From Armigeres subalbatus (Eukaryota > Arthropoda > Insecta > Diptera > Culicidae): a DNA stretch of 64,000 bases. Numbering within the stretch: the first letter of the stretch is position 1; the number at the start of each line of letters is the position of its first letter. The position numbers were made by a program, and so were the translations under genes. The notes beneath the pieces are model-generated. The model had not been told where the DNA came from, did not search any database, and saw nothing but the letters and a program-made list of their open reading frames with translations. Of the stretch, positions 21,166-33,000 are shown piece by piece. The stretch lies in assembly GCF_024139115.2 (NCBI RefSeq), contig NC_085140.1, positions 105,598,988-105,662,987 on the forward strand, read 5' to 3'.

Positions 21166-24100
21166 ATCCAATTTGAATTGAATAAAGATTAGACTCGAAT
21201 TGTATATTGATTAGATATGGAACGGAATTTGGATTTGAATTGGATTTGAAGTGAATTTGAATTGAGTTTGGATTGGATTTGAATTGAGTTTGAATTAGAT
21301 TTGGATTGGATTTGGATTTGATTTGGATTGGATTTGGATTAGATTTGGATTTGAATTGGATTTTGATTGGATTTGGATTGTATTTGGATTGGATTTGGAT
21401 TGGTTTGGTTTGGATTGGATTTGAATTGGATTTGGATTGGATTTGCATTGGATTTGGATTGGATTGATTTGGTTTGAATTGGTTAGATTTGGTTTGAATT
21501 GGTTTTGATTGGTTTTGATTGGATTTGGATTGGTTTGGATTGGTTTGGATTGGTTTGGATTGGTTTGGATTGGTTTGGATTGGTTGGATTGGTTTGGATT
21601 GGTTTGGATTGGTTTGGATTGGTTGGATTGGTTGGTTTGGTTGGATTGGTTGGTTTGGTTTGGTTTGGTTTGGATTGGTTTGGTTGGTTTGGATTGGTTT
21701 GGATTGGTTTGGATTGGTTTGCGTTGGTTTGTATTGGATTTGGATTAGATTTGGTTTGATTGGTTTGATTGGATTGGTTGGATTGGTTTGGATTGGTTTG
21801 GATTGGTTTGGATTGGTTTGGATTGGTTGGATTGGTTTGGTTGGTTTGGTTGGTTTGGATTGGTTTGGATTGGTTTGGTTGGTTTGGATTGGTTTGGATT
21901 GGTTTGGATTGGTTTGGTTTGGATTGGTTTGGTTGGTTTGGTTGGTTTGGATTGGTTTGGATTGGTTTGGATTGGTTTGGTTTGAATTGGTTTTGATTGG
22001 TTTGGATTGTGTTTGGATTGTGTTTGGATTGGTTTGGTTTGGATTGGTTTGGTTGGTTTGGATTGGTTTGGATTGGTTTGGATTGGTTTGGATTGGTTTG
22101 GATTGGTTTGGATTGGTTTGGTTTGGTTTGGTTTGGATTGGTTTGGATTGGTTTGGATTGGTTGGATTGGTTTGGATTGGTTTGGATTGGTTTGGATTGG
22201 TTTGCGTTGGTTTGGATTGGTTTGGATTAGATTTGGTTTGGTTGGTTTGATTGGTTTGGATTGGTTTGGATTGGTTTGGATTGGTTTGGATTGGTTTGGA
22301 TTGGTTTGGATTGGTTTGGTTGGTTTGAATTGGTTTGGTTGGTTTGGTTGGTTTGGATTGGTTTGGTTGGTTTGGATTGGTTTGGATTGGATTGGTTTGG
22401 ATTGGAATTGGATTGGTTTGGATTGGTTTGGTTGGTTTGGATTGGTTTGGATTGGTTTGGATTGGTTTGGATTGGTTTGGATTGGTTTGGTTGGTTTGGA
22501 TTGGTTTGGATTGGTTTGGTTTGGATTGGTTTGGTTGGTTTGGATTGGTTTGGTTTGGATTGGTTTGGTTTGGATTGGATATGGATTGGTTTGGTTGGTT
22601 TGGATTGGTTTGGATTGGTTTGGATTGGTTTGGATTGGTTTGTGTTGGTTTGGTTGGTTTGGATTGGTTTGGATTGGTTTGGATTGGTTTGGTTGGTTTG
22701 GATTGGTTTGGATTGGTTTGGATTGGTTTGGATTGGTTTGGATTGGTTTGGATTGGTTGGATTGGTTTGGATTGGTTTGGATTGGTTTGGATTGGTTTGG
22801 ATTGGTTTGGATTGGTTTGGATTGGTTTGGATTGGTTTGGATTGGTTTGGATTGGTTTAGATTGGTTTGGTTTGATTTGGATTGTTTGGTTTGGATTTGA
22901 ATTGGTTTGGATTGGTTTGGTTGGTTTGGATTGTGTTTGGATTGGTTTGGATTAAATTTGGATTGGTTTGTGTTTGATTTGGTTTGATTGGTTTGGATTG
23001 GTTTGGATTGGTTTGGATTGGTTTGGTTTGGATTGGTTTGGTTGGTTTGGATTGGTTTGGATTGGTTTGATTGGTTTGGATTGGATTAGGATTGGTTTGG
23101 ATTGGTTTGGATTGGTTTGGATTGGTTTGGATTGGTTTGGATTGGTTTGGTTGGTTTGGATTGCGTTTGGATTGGTTTGGTTTGGATTGGTTCAGTTGGT
23201 TTTAATTGGTTTGGTTTTAATTGGTTTGGATTGGTTTGGATTGGGTTGGATTGGGTTGGATTGGTTTGGATTGGTTTGGATTGGTTTGGATTGGTTTGGA
23301 TTGGTTTGGATTGGTTTGGATTGGTTTGGATTGGTTTGGTTGGTTTGGATTGGTTTGGATTGGTTTGGTTTGGATTGGTTTGGATTGGTTTGGATTGGTT
23401 TGGATTGGTTTGGATTGGATTGGATTGGTTTGGATTGGTTTGGATTGGTTTGGATTGGTTTGGATTGGTTTGGATTGGTTTGGATTGGTTTGGATTGGTT
23501 TGGATTGGTTTGGATTGGCTTTGGTTGGTTTGGATTGGTTTGGATTGGTTTGGATTGGTTTGGATTGGTTTGGATTGGTTTGGATTGGTTTGGATTGGTT
23601 TGGATTGGTTTGGATTGGTTTGGATTGGTTTGGTTGGTTTGGATTGGTTTGGATTGGTTTGGATTGGTTTGGATTGGTTTGGATTGGTTTGGATTGGTTT
23701 GGTTGGTTTGGATTGGTTTGGTTGGTTTGGATTGGTTTGGATTGGTTTGGATTGGTTTGGATTGGTTTGGATTGGTTTGGATTGGTTTGGATTGGTTTGG
23801 ATTGGTTTGGATTGGTTTGGATTGGTTTGGATAGGTTTGGGTTGGTTTGGATTGGTTTGGATTGGTTTGGATTGGTTTGGATTGGTTTGGATTGGTTTGG
23901 ATTAGTTTGGATTGGTTTGGATTGGTTTGGATTGGTTTGGATTGGTTTGGATTGGTTTGGATTGGTTTGGATTGGTTTGGATTGGTTTGGTTTGATTGGA
24001 TATGGATTGGATTTTGATTGAATTTGGATGGTATTTGGTTTGGATTGGATTTGGATTCGATTTGGATTGGATTGGATTTGGATTGGATTTGGAGTCCATT

Positions 24101-27100
24101 TGGATTGAATTGGAATTGGGTTAAATTTGGATTGGATTTGGATTGGATTTGGATTGGAGTTGGATTGAATTGGATTTGGATTGGATTGGATTTGGATTGA
24201 ATTTTGATAGGATTTGGATTCAATGTGGATTGGTTTTGGATTTGATGTGGATAAGATTTAGATTTGATGATTTTAATTGGATTTGGATTGAACTTGGATT
24301 GGATTTGGATTGGATTTGGTTTTGTATTGGATATGTATTGCATTTGGATTGGATTTGGATTGGATTTTGATTGGATCTGGATTGGACTTGGATTGGATTT
24401 GGTCTGGATTTGGATTGGATTTGGATTGGATTTGGTTTGGATTTGGTTTGGTTTGTGTTGGTTTGGATTGGTTTGGATTGGTTTGGATTGGTTTGGATTG
24501 GTTTGGTTTGATTTGGATTGGTTTGGATTGGTTTGGATTGGTTTGGATTGGTTTGGATTGGTTTGGATTGGTTTGGATTGGTTTGGATTGGTTTGGATTG
24601 GTTTAGTTGGTTTGGATTGGTTTGGATTGGTTTGGTTGGTTTGGATTGGTTTGGTTGGTTTGGATTGGTTTGGATTGGTTTGGATTGGTTTGGATTGGTT
24701 TGGATTGGTTTGGTTGGTTTGGATTGGTTTGGATTGGTTTAGAATGGTTTGGATTGGTTTAGATTGGTTTGGATTGGTTTGGTTTGGTTGGTTTGGATTG
24801 GTTTGGATTGGTTTGGATTGGTTTGGATTGGTTTGGATTGGTTTGGATTGGTTTGGATTGGTTGGATTGGTTTGGATTGGTTTGGTTGGGTTGGATGGGT
24901 TTGGATTGGTTTGAATTGGTTTGGATTAAATTTGGATTGGTTTGGTTTGGTTTGGTTTGGTTTGGATTGGTTTGGATTGGTTTGGATTGGTTTGGATTGG
25001 TTTGGGTTGGGTTTGGTTATTGTTTGGATTGGATTAGGATTGGTTTGGATTGAATTTGGATTGGTTTGGATTGGTTTGGTTTGATTTGGATTGGTTTGGA
25101 TTGGTTTGGTTGGTTTGGATTGGTTTGGATTGGTTGGATTGGTTTGGATTGGTTTGGATTGGTTTGGATTGGTTGGATTGGTTTGGATTGGTTTGGATTG
25201 GTTTGGATTGGTTTGGATTGGTTTGGATTGGTTTGGATTGGTTTGGATTGGTTTGGATTGGTTTGGATTGGTTTGGATTGGTTTGGATTGGACTTGGTTG
25301 GATTGGTTTGGATTGGATTGGTTTGGATTGGTTTGGATTGGTTTGGATTGGTTTGGATTGGTTTGGATTGGTTGGATTGGTTTGGATTGGTTTGGATTGG
25401 TTTGGTTGGTTTGGATTGGTTTGGATTGGTTTGGATTGGTTTGGATTGGTTTGGATTGGTTTGGTTGGTTTGGTTGGTTTGGATTGGATTTGGATTGGAT
25501 TAGGATTGGATTGGATTTGGAATGGATTTGGATTGGATTTGGATTGCATTTGGATTGGATTTGGATTTTGATTGGATATGGATTGGATTTTGATTGAATT
25601 TGGATTGTGTTTGGTTTGGATTGGATTTGGATTGGATTTGGAGTCCATTTGGATTGAATTGGAATTGGGTTAAATTTGGATTGGATTTGGATTGGATTTG
25701 GATTGGAGTTGGATTGAATTGGATTTGGATTGGATTTGGATTGAATTTCGATAGGATTAGGATTTGGATTCAATGTGGATTGGTTTTGGATTTGATGTGG
25801 ATAAGATTTAGATTTGATTGGATTTGGTTTCGATTTTAATTGGATTTTGATTGAACTTTTATTGAATTTGGATTTGTATTGGATTTGGATTGGATTTTGA
25901 TTGGATCTGGATTGGATTTGGATTGGATTTGGTCTGGATTTGGATTGGATTTGGTTTTGAATTGGATTTGGATTGCATTTGGATTGTATTTGTATTGGAT
26001 TTGTATTGGATTTGGATTGGATTTGGATTGGATTTGGATTTTGATAGGATTTGGATTGGATTTGGATTGGATTTGGATTGGATTTGGATTGGATTTGGAT
26101 TGGATTGGTTTGGATTGGTTTGGATTGGATTTGGATTGGTTTAGATTGGATTAGGATTGGATTGGATTGGTTTGATTGGATCTGGATTGGTTGGATTGGT
26201 TTGGTCTGGTTTGGTTTGGAATGGTTTGGATTGGTTGGATTGGTTTGGATTGGTTTGGATTGGTTTGGATTGGTTTGGATTGGTTTGGATTGGTTTGGAT
26301 TGCGTTTGGTTGTATTTGTGTTGGTTGTGTTGGTTTGTGTTGGTTTGGATTGGTTTGGTTTTTATAGGTTTGGATTGGTTTGGATTGGTTTGGATTGGTT
26401 TGGATTGGTTTGGATTAGATTTGGATTGGGTTTGGATTGGTTTGGATTGGTTTGGATTGGTTTGGATTGGTTTGGATTGGTTTGGATTGGTTTGGATTGG
26501 TTTGGATTGGTTTGGATTGGTTTGGATTGGTTTGGATTGGTTTGGATTGGTTTGGATTGGTTTGGATTGGTTTGGATTGGATTTGGATTGGATTTGGATT
26601 GGATTTGGATTGGATTTGGATTGGATTTGGATTGGATTTGGATTGGATTGGATATGGATTGTATTTGGTTTGGATTGGATTTGGATTCGATTTGGATTGG
26701 ATAGGATTTGGATTGGATTTGGAGTCGATTTGGATTGGATTGGATTTTGGTTGAATTTGGATTGGATTTGGATTGAATTGGATTTGGATTGGATTGGTTT
26801 AGGATTGAATTTCGATAGGATTTGGATTCAATGTGGATTGGTTTTGGATTTGATGTGGATAAGATTTAGATTTGATGATTTTAATTGGATTTGGATTGAA
26901 CTTGGGTTGTATATAGATTGGATTCGGATTGGACTTGGAATGGATTGAAATCGTATGTGAACTGGAACTGGTTTTGGATAGGATTTTGTTTGAATTGCAT
27001 TTCGATTGAATTATAATTTAATTTAGATCTGATTTGCACTACATTTGGATTTAATTTGAATTGAATTTGAGTTTAGTTTGGAATAGATTTGGATTGAATT

Positions 27101-27660
27101 TGGATTGGAATTGAATTAAATTTGGATGATTTTTTTATTGAATTTGAATTAGATTTAGATTAAATTTGAAATGTATTGGTTTTGGGTTGAACTTCTTTGA
27201 CCTTGGATTTTAATTTGGAAATATTTTTGAATCGATTTTGATTGAATTTTGATTTTATTTGTTTTATTATTTAGTTTTGGTTTCGGATTGTATTTTGATC
27301 GGAATGCATTTGAATCAAATTATGATAGGATTAGAATTCTATTTTTGTTTTATTTGAATTGGATTTGGGCTGTCTGTGGATTGGAGTGGATTCGAATTAA
27401 ATTTATATTGGATTTCGGTCTTATTCCGGTTGGATGTGGATTGCTTTGGATTGAATTTCTTTTTGATTTGGATTGGATATGGATTCGACATGGATTGGAT
27501 TTAATTTAATTTTGAATTGTATTCAGATTGGATTAGAATTGGATTGGATTTCGTTTTGAATTATGATTAAGTTTGGTCTGGATAGGATTAGGTTTATGGT
27601 TTTTATTTGATTTGGTTCGACATTATTTAGATTCAATTTGATTATCGCTGGATTTGTATT
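21166..27660 (+). repeat. 6.5-kb satellite-like array of TTTGGATTGG (10-mer) and TTTGGATTGGAT (12-mer) units
   Basis: The core at about 21510-23990 and several later stretches are nearly pure TTTGGATTGG with some deleted units. The edges (21166-21500, 23990-24450, 25500-26150, 26570-27660) are 12-mer variants that become more degenerate outwards. The plus strand is almost free of C. Open frames up to 383 codons run through it on both strands because three 10-mers make ten codons without stops; they are not genes. The array separates the two NRF-6-like genes. Confidence 0.97.
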
Positions 27661-27810
27661 GGTTTAGTATTTAGGCGTTAATTAACAATTTTTTTATATT
27701 TCCTATGAGCTGAAAGGAAAAAAAATTGGGATTTGATTTGTCATGCACACTCGATTAGAATGTTATAGATTGATAGAAGGCGTGATGCCTGAGTTTCAAT
27801 GAAACATATT
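27661..27810. other. Spacer between the satellite and gene A
   Basis: Unique-looking AT-rich DNA; it probably includes the end of the gene A transcript. Confidence 0.4.
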
Positions 27811-27816
27811 TTTATT
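27811..27816 (-). promoter_or_regulatory. Probable polyadenylation signal AATAAA of gene A
   Basis: TTTATT on the plus strand gives AATAAA on the minus strand, 55 bp after the stop codon at 27871-27873. Confidence 0.5.
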
Positions 27817-27870
27817 TACATGTTTGTTCCAGTTTCCAAAGTTAATTAACTAAGAACATTTACAATGTAT

Positions 27871-30045
27871 TTAATTCACTTTAACATCACCACTGTTGTT
27901 ACTCGCAATGTTTGTTGTGATAGACCCATTTTTTGTAGCATCTTCGGGACTTTGCTGATCGTTTGAACGTTCGTCACCTGAAAATGTGATCAGAAATTTA
28001 TTTAGTGTTCAATGACTGTTCTTAAACATAGTTCTAAATAAAGTACATACCCCTCATACCCCCGAAGATGAGTTTCTGAAGAGTGGAGAAAGGCAACTCT
28101 ATCAATAAGCATAACACTAAACCCATTAGATAGGAAAACACAACTGACGCAAATATCAGGAACACCTAAAATCCAAACAAAGCATTAGCTCATCAGACTG
28201 TTGGGGCATGTAGCCTAAAAACATCTCGCCGTACCGATCCGATATAATTGAAATGAATTGGAGTTCGTAGACTCAGCACATACAACCTCATCAAGAACAC
28301 GTGGCACAGATAGGCCGCATAGGTCAATCGTCCCAGTGGTTCGAAGATCCTGTGGTCGAAAATCCGCCGAAGGACTGGTGATATCGCAAATATTTGTCCG
28401 ATTATGAAGATGCTGATGTAGATACCCCAACTGTATTTGGCAATGGGATAGAATACTGCCATCCATAGAGATGGTTTTGCAAAATCGTACTCGTAGAAGA
28501 TGTAGTTGATGAGTAGAGTGCCGATCACTGCTGGTGGTACCAAGTACCAAAGGGTGCGAAACCATCCCTTTTGGGCAGGATCGGTATTGGATTTCCTTAG
28601 CTTGAGATAAATCATGCCAGCAATGATTCCGGCGAGGTAGTTTCCCAGATTCACATGCAAAGGGATGTACGCTCTCTGATAGAATTCGTCGAACCATAAG
28701 GTGAAACGTTGACCTCTGTTGAAAAGGAAAAGCGTGATACATGCTGGTTAGGAATTAATGGTAATACCGTACTGTAGCGTAACGAGGAATATCCCTTCAA
28801 GATTTTCTTGGTAGATAAAGTACGAAGGAACGAGAATTGAGGCGAACGCTGCCATCGCCAAAACGGTTCCTGAGTACCGTCGGAGTTTTATGATCACCAG
28901 CAATAGCAGACTTCCTAGAATGAAGAGCTGGAAGTCACAGCCCAGGTACCATGCTTGTTGAACACACTGGAATGAATTTTAATGTAAGAAGTCTCTAAAT
29001 AGTGTAAATGAATGCGAATCCTTACCGGTTGGTCTCCATGAAGATAATTATTCACGTATAGCAGATTGGTCCACCAATTTCGTCGACAGAAAGCGCGCTC
29101 GGATGCCGTCCCGACCTTCCACATAGGTCCGTCTTGTAGCTTGGAAAGCCATGTGGCTTGCAGTAAAATTACGAACGCATAGACCGGAGTTAGTCTAATG
29201 TAGCGATAGACAATGGCCTTCAGAAGGAATACTATCCCCGGCGATCGTGAGCGATCATCTGCATACTTGATCATTTGAATGGCCAGCAGGAATCCACTCA
29301 TGGCGAAAAAGGTTTGCACAACCTGGGGTCCACCGGTGAGAATCATCATAAACATTTGGTGGAATATCTGCAATCGTGTGCATCGTAAATTTAAAGTTAG
29401 GTTCAACAATTTTACATTTGGTAATCGCTCACCATTTCCATTCTAATGGTATTTTGTAAAGGTATGATACTATAGATCATTACGGCATGTCCGAGGATGA
29501 CCAAGGTCATGGTGAGAAAGCGAATTGCCTGGAAAAATCGCAAGTCTTTGTTCAAGACATCCTGAGAACGAGATGTCAGTCGATACCAGTTTCGGAGGAT
29601 TGAGAACGAAACAAAGAACAATTTTCCTGTTGATACAATAATTAAGTGGCCTGATTTTACAATCAATGCAGAATATTTACTTACTAGAACTGTCTGGTTG
29701 CTGTTTGTAATGTACCAAATCCTGTTTATAGTTGATTGTTTTGTCGTACCATGTGGAGAGAATCGTAAGAAGTATGAACCCCGATAATACAAGTACGAAT
29801 GATAAATCCAGAATGTCTGTCAAACACAAAAAAAAAGAGATTCAGAATTTTATATAAAATTTTATTAACTCGGTCAACTAACCAACATCAAAAGATTCAT
29901 CATTTCTGCTACAGACTTCTATTTCTGTGTAAGCCCTCAAGCGATACGTTTCGTTTAACTGGTAGTTGATACAAATGTCTAGCAATTCACCGTACCGTTC
30001 GCGATCTTTGTTTGAGTCCTGATATACGGATGGATCAAAGATGTA
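27871..30045 (-). CDS. Gene A, exons 3-10: end of the NRF domain and the acyltransferase-3 domain
   Basis: Exon 3 has LLDICINYQL and EIEVCSRNDE (last two NRF cysteines). Exon 4 has the first helix (FVLVLSGFILLTILSTW). Exon 5 has RFLTMTLVILGHAVMIYS, with the conserved His at about residue 279. Exon 6 has TFFAMSGFLLAIQ, YRYIRLTPVYAFVILLQ and RRNWWTNLLYVNNYL. Exon 7 has AWYLGCDFQLFILGSLLLLV at about 416-435. Exon 8 has LWFDEFYQRAYIPLHVNLGNY, LVPPAVIGTLLINYIF and PLGRLTYAAYLCHVFLMRL. Exon 9 has ASVVFSYLMGLVLCLLIELPF. Exon 10 is a hydrophilic Ser/Asn-rich tail ending DVKVN. Small introns are 56 to about 130 bp, except 186-bp intron 5. Confidence 0.9.
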
Positions 30046-33000
30046 CTGAAATGAAGATGAAAAATTAATTATATAGAAGTAGCTTTTTATTGAAAAAATG
30101 TTTTATTGGTCGGGGTTCTGCTAAATTACACAAAGCGCCAATCAGAAAAAAAATCTCATTCAGCGCCCAAGTTTTCATGCAGCAGATCGTATCGGACATC
30201 CCTCATCCCCATAACCGAAAATATCCAACAACAAATGTACTCGTGAATGGTAAGAAATTGAATTTCGTTTTGCTTTTGCGAACAAAGTAAGGTAGAATAC
30301 AGCATTGGCAGGGTGCGACGGTTTTTGGCACCCTTAACAATATTTGCGTTTTACCAGCAAACATACATCATCTATAAACATAATTGAGATCCAATAACAA
30401 AATTTAAATTCTAGGCTTCCATTTGAATTAGTTGTTTGTGTAAATGTAGACATATTTGAGGAATTATTAACCGAAACAAATGCGCACCTGCAAAATCCAT
30501 GCCATTATTGCATTGCTAAAGAGAACAGCGCACGAATAGCAAACTTTTACAGTACACGGGAACAAATGCATGCCCGTAATCATGAAAATCATGAAGTGAC
30601 AAGTTCATGAAATCATGATATAGAATTCATGATTCCAGGAATATTATTCATGGTACTGTGCAATCCCCATCAGCCGACAAAATGCATAACCGGTTATACT
30701 TCTAATCTAACACTCCGTTCCCAAGAAGCAAGAACGGCTGAGAAGTAGCACACCAAATTCTCACTCAGCGGATTCGAGTTCAAGCCCTGTGTTGAACTCT
30801 TTTTTTCTTATCTTAACAACCAAATCGTAACACATTGGATGCGTTACGCGAAAATAAATCATAAAATAACATGAAAACACGATGGATTCACGAAATCATG
30901 AATCGTTTTCTCATTTCGGGGAATGGATTTCTACGCATGTTAACTCTTCCTAACTCGATGTTTTCCCTTACTCGGTGAAATTCAAAGTCCCTTGGATCTA
31001 GCATACTGCGTTACCTCCGTAAGCCGATATGGCCCTTTACACGGCCGTGTAAAAAAAAATCCCATACAAAATTTTTGGAAAGTTGCTCCATTTTGCTTGA
31101 TTCGTCGAGAAATCATAAAACTTTTTTTACGCGGATTTCAAATTTTGAACTGAAAACTTTTATTACACAGAACGCATCCCCCATGTAAAAAAAGAATCGG
31201 GTGTACTATGTAGAATAATTAGCGATTTGTTTTTTCAAAACTTCTAGAAATAAAACCAACATTTAAATACATAATTAGAATCGCTTTATTTCTAACTATT
31301 AAACCCTTATGAACTCAAGCAAATGTGAGGAATTTATAGATTCTAGAAATTATTTTTGCAATTTCCGATCATAGTACCTGGTTTACAGTTCGTCTTTGAG
31401 TGATAAAACGGCCTACTTTTCCATACCAACGAAATAGGTGCTTTAATGACCATTATGCAACTCAAATGAGTTGCATAAAATCCATTATAGCACTCATTTG
31501 GGTGCTATAATGAAAAACCAACATCAGAGCAGTAGTACATGACTTCTTCTTCTTCTTATTGGCATTACATCCCCACACTGGGACAGAGCCGCCTCGCAGC
31601 TTAATGTTCATTATGCACTTCCATAGTTATTAACGGGAGCGGGCCATTTGGCATAAAGTCATTTGGCATAACGCCATTTGGCATAAGGTCATTTGGCTTA
31701 AAGGCCATTTGGCATAACGGTCATTTGGCATAACGGACATTTGGCATAATTGTAACCAACGTCAAAAGTGAGGGTCTTTTGGCATAACGGACATTTGGTA
31801 TAACTTTTCTTTGCGTTCGCTAAATAGTGACTAAGTGATGCGGGAAACACCCCGGAATAGTAAATATAATATCCGTCGATAACAATATTAAAAAGACATT
31901 ATCCTCTCGTGGAAAGAATGCATTTGCAAAGCAATGCAAAAGTAGGCGCATGCCCGGATTAGAGCAGTGGTGGATGTAATCCACTCTTTAAAAGTAGGCG
32001 TGTGGCCGGATTATGGCAATGAAGGATGTGATCCCTTCTTTAAAAGTAGGTGCTTGCCCGGATTATGGCAATGAAAGATATGATCTCTTCTTTAAAAGTA
32101 TGCGCTTGCCCGGATTAAGATCATGGTGGATGCGATCCCTTCTTTAAAGGTAGGCGCTTGCATGGATTATGGTAATGGAGGATGTGATCCCTTCTTTAAA
32201 AATAGGCGCTTGTCCGGATTATTATAATGGTGGATGTGATTCCTTCTTTAAAGTAGGTTCTTGCCCGGATTATGGCAATGGAGGATATGATCTCTTCTTT
32301 AAAAGTAGGTGCTTGCCCGGATTAAGGTCATGGTGAATGCGATCCCTTCTTTAAAGGTAGGCCCTTGCATGGATTATGGCAATGGATAATGTGATCACTT
32401 CTTTAAAAGTAGACGCTTGTCCGGATTATTATAATGGTGGATGTGATTCCTTCTTTAAAGTAGGTGCTTGCCCGGATTATGGCAATGGAGGATATGATCT
32501 CTTCTTTAAAAGTAGGCGCTTGCCCGGATTAAGATCATGGTGGATGCGATCCCTTCTTTAAAGGTAGGCGCTAGCATGGATTATGGCAATGGATGATGTG
32601 ATCCCTTCTTTAAAAGTAGGCGCTTGTCCGGATTAGAGTAATGGTAGATGTGATTCCTTCTTTAAAAGAAGGCGCTTGCCCGGATTGAGACAATGGTGGA
32701 AGTGATCCCTTCTTTAAAAGTAGGCGCATGCCCGGATTAAGGCCATGGTGGATGCGATATCTTCTTTAAAAATAGGCGCTTGCACGGATTATGGCAATGG
32801 AGGATTTGATTTGTTTTTTAAAAGTAGGCGCTTGTCCGGATTGAAGCAATGGTGGATGTAATCCCTTCTTTAAAAGTAGGTGTGTAGCCTGAATTGTGGC
32901 AATGCAATGGTGGATGTGATCCCTTCTTTAAAAGTAGGCCCTGCCCGGATTATGGCAATGGTAGATGTGACTCCTTTTTTATAAGTAGGCGCTTGTCGGG

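Noticed and set aside
21499..26954. Open frames up to 383 codons on both strands (Phe-Gly-Leu-Val-Trp-Ile or Asn-Pro-Asn-Gln-Ser-Lys type repeats)
   Set aside because: They follow from a 10-bp repeat without stop codons and switch frame with every deleted base. No start, domain or codon signature supports a gene.
21166..27660. The TTTGGATTGG array as a telomere
   Set aside because: It is interstitial, flanked by genes on both sides, and Diptera do not use short-repeat telomeres. Only the resemblance is noted.
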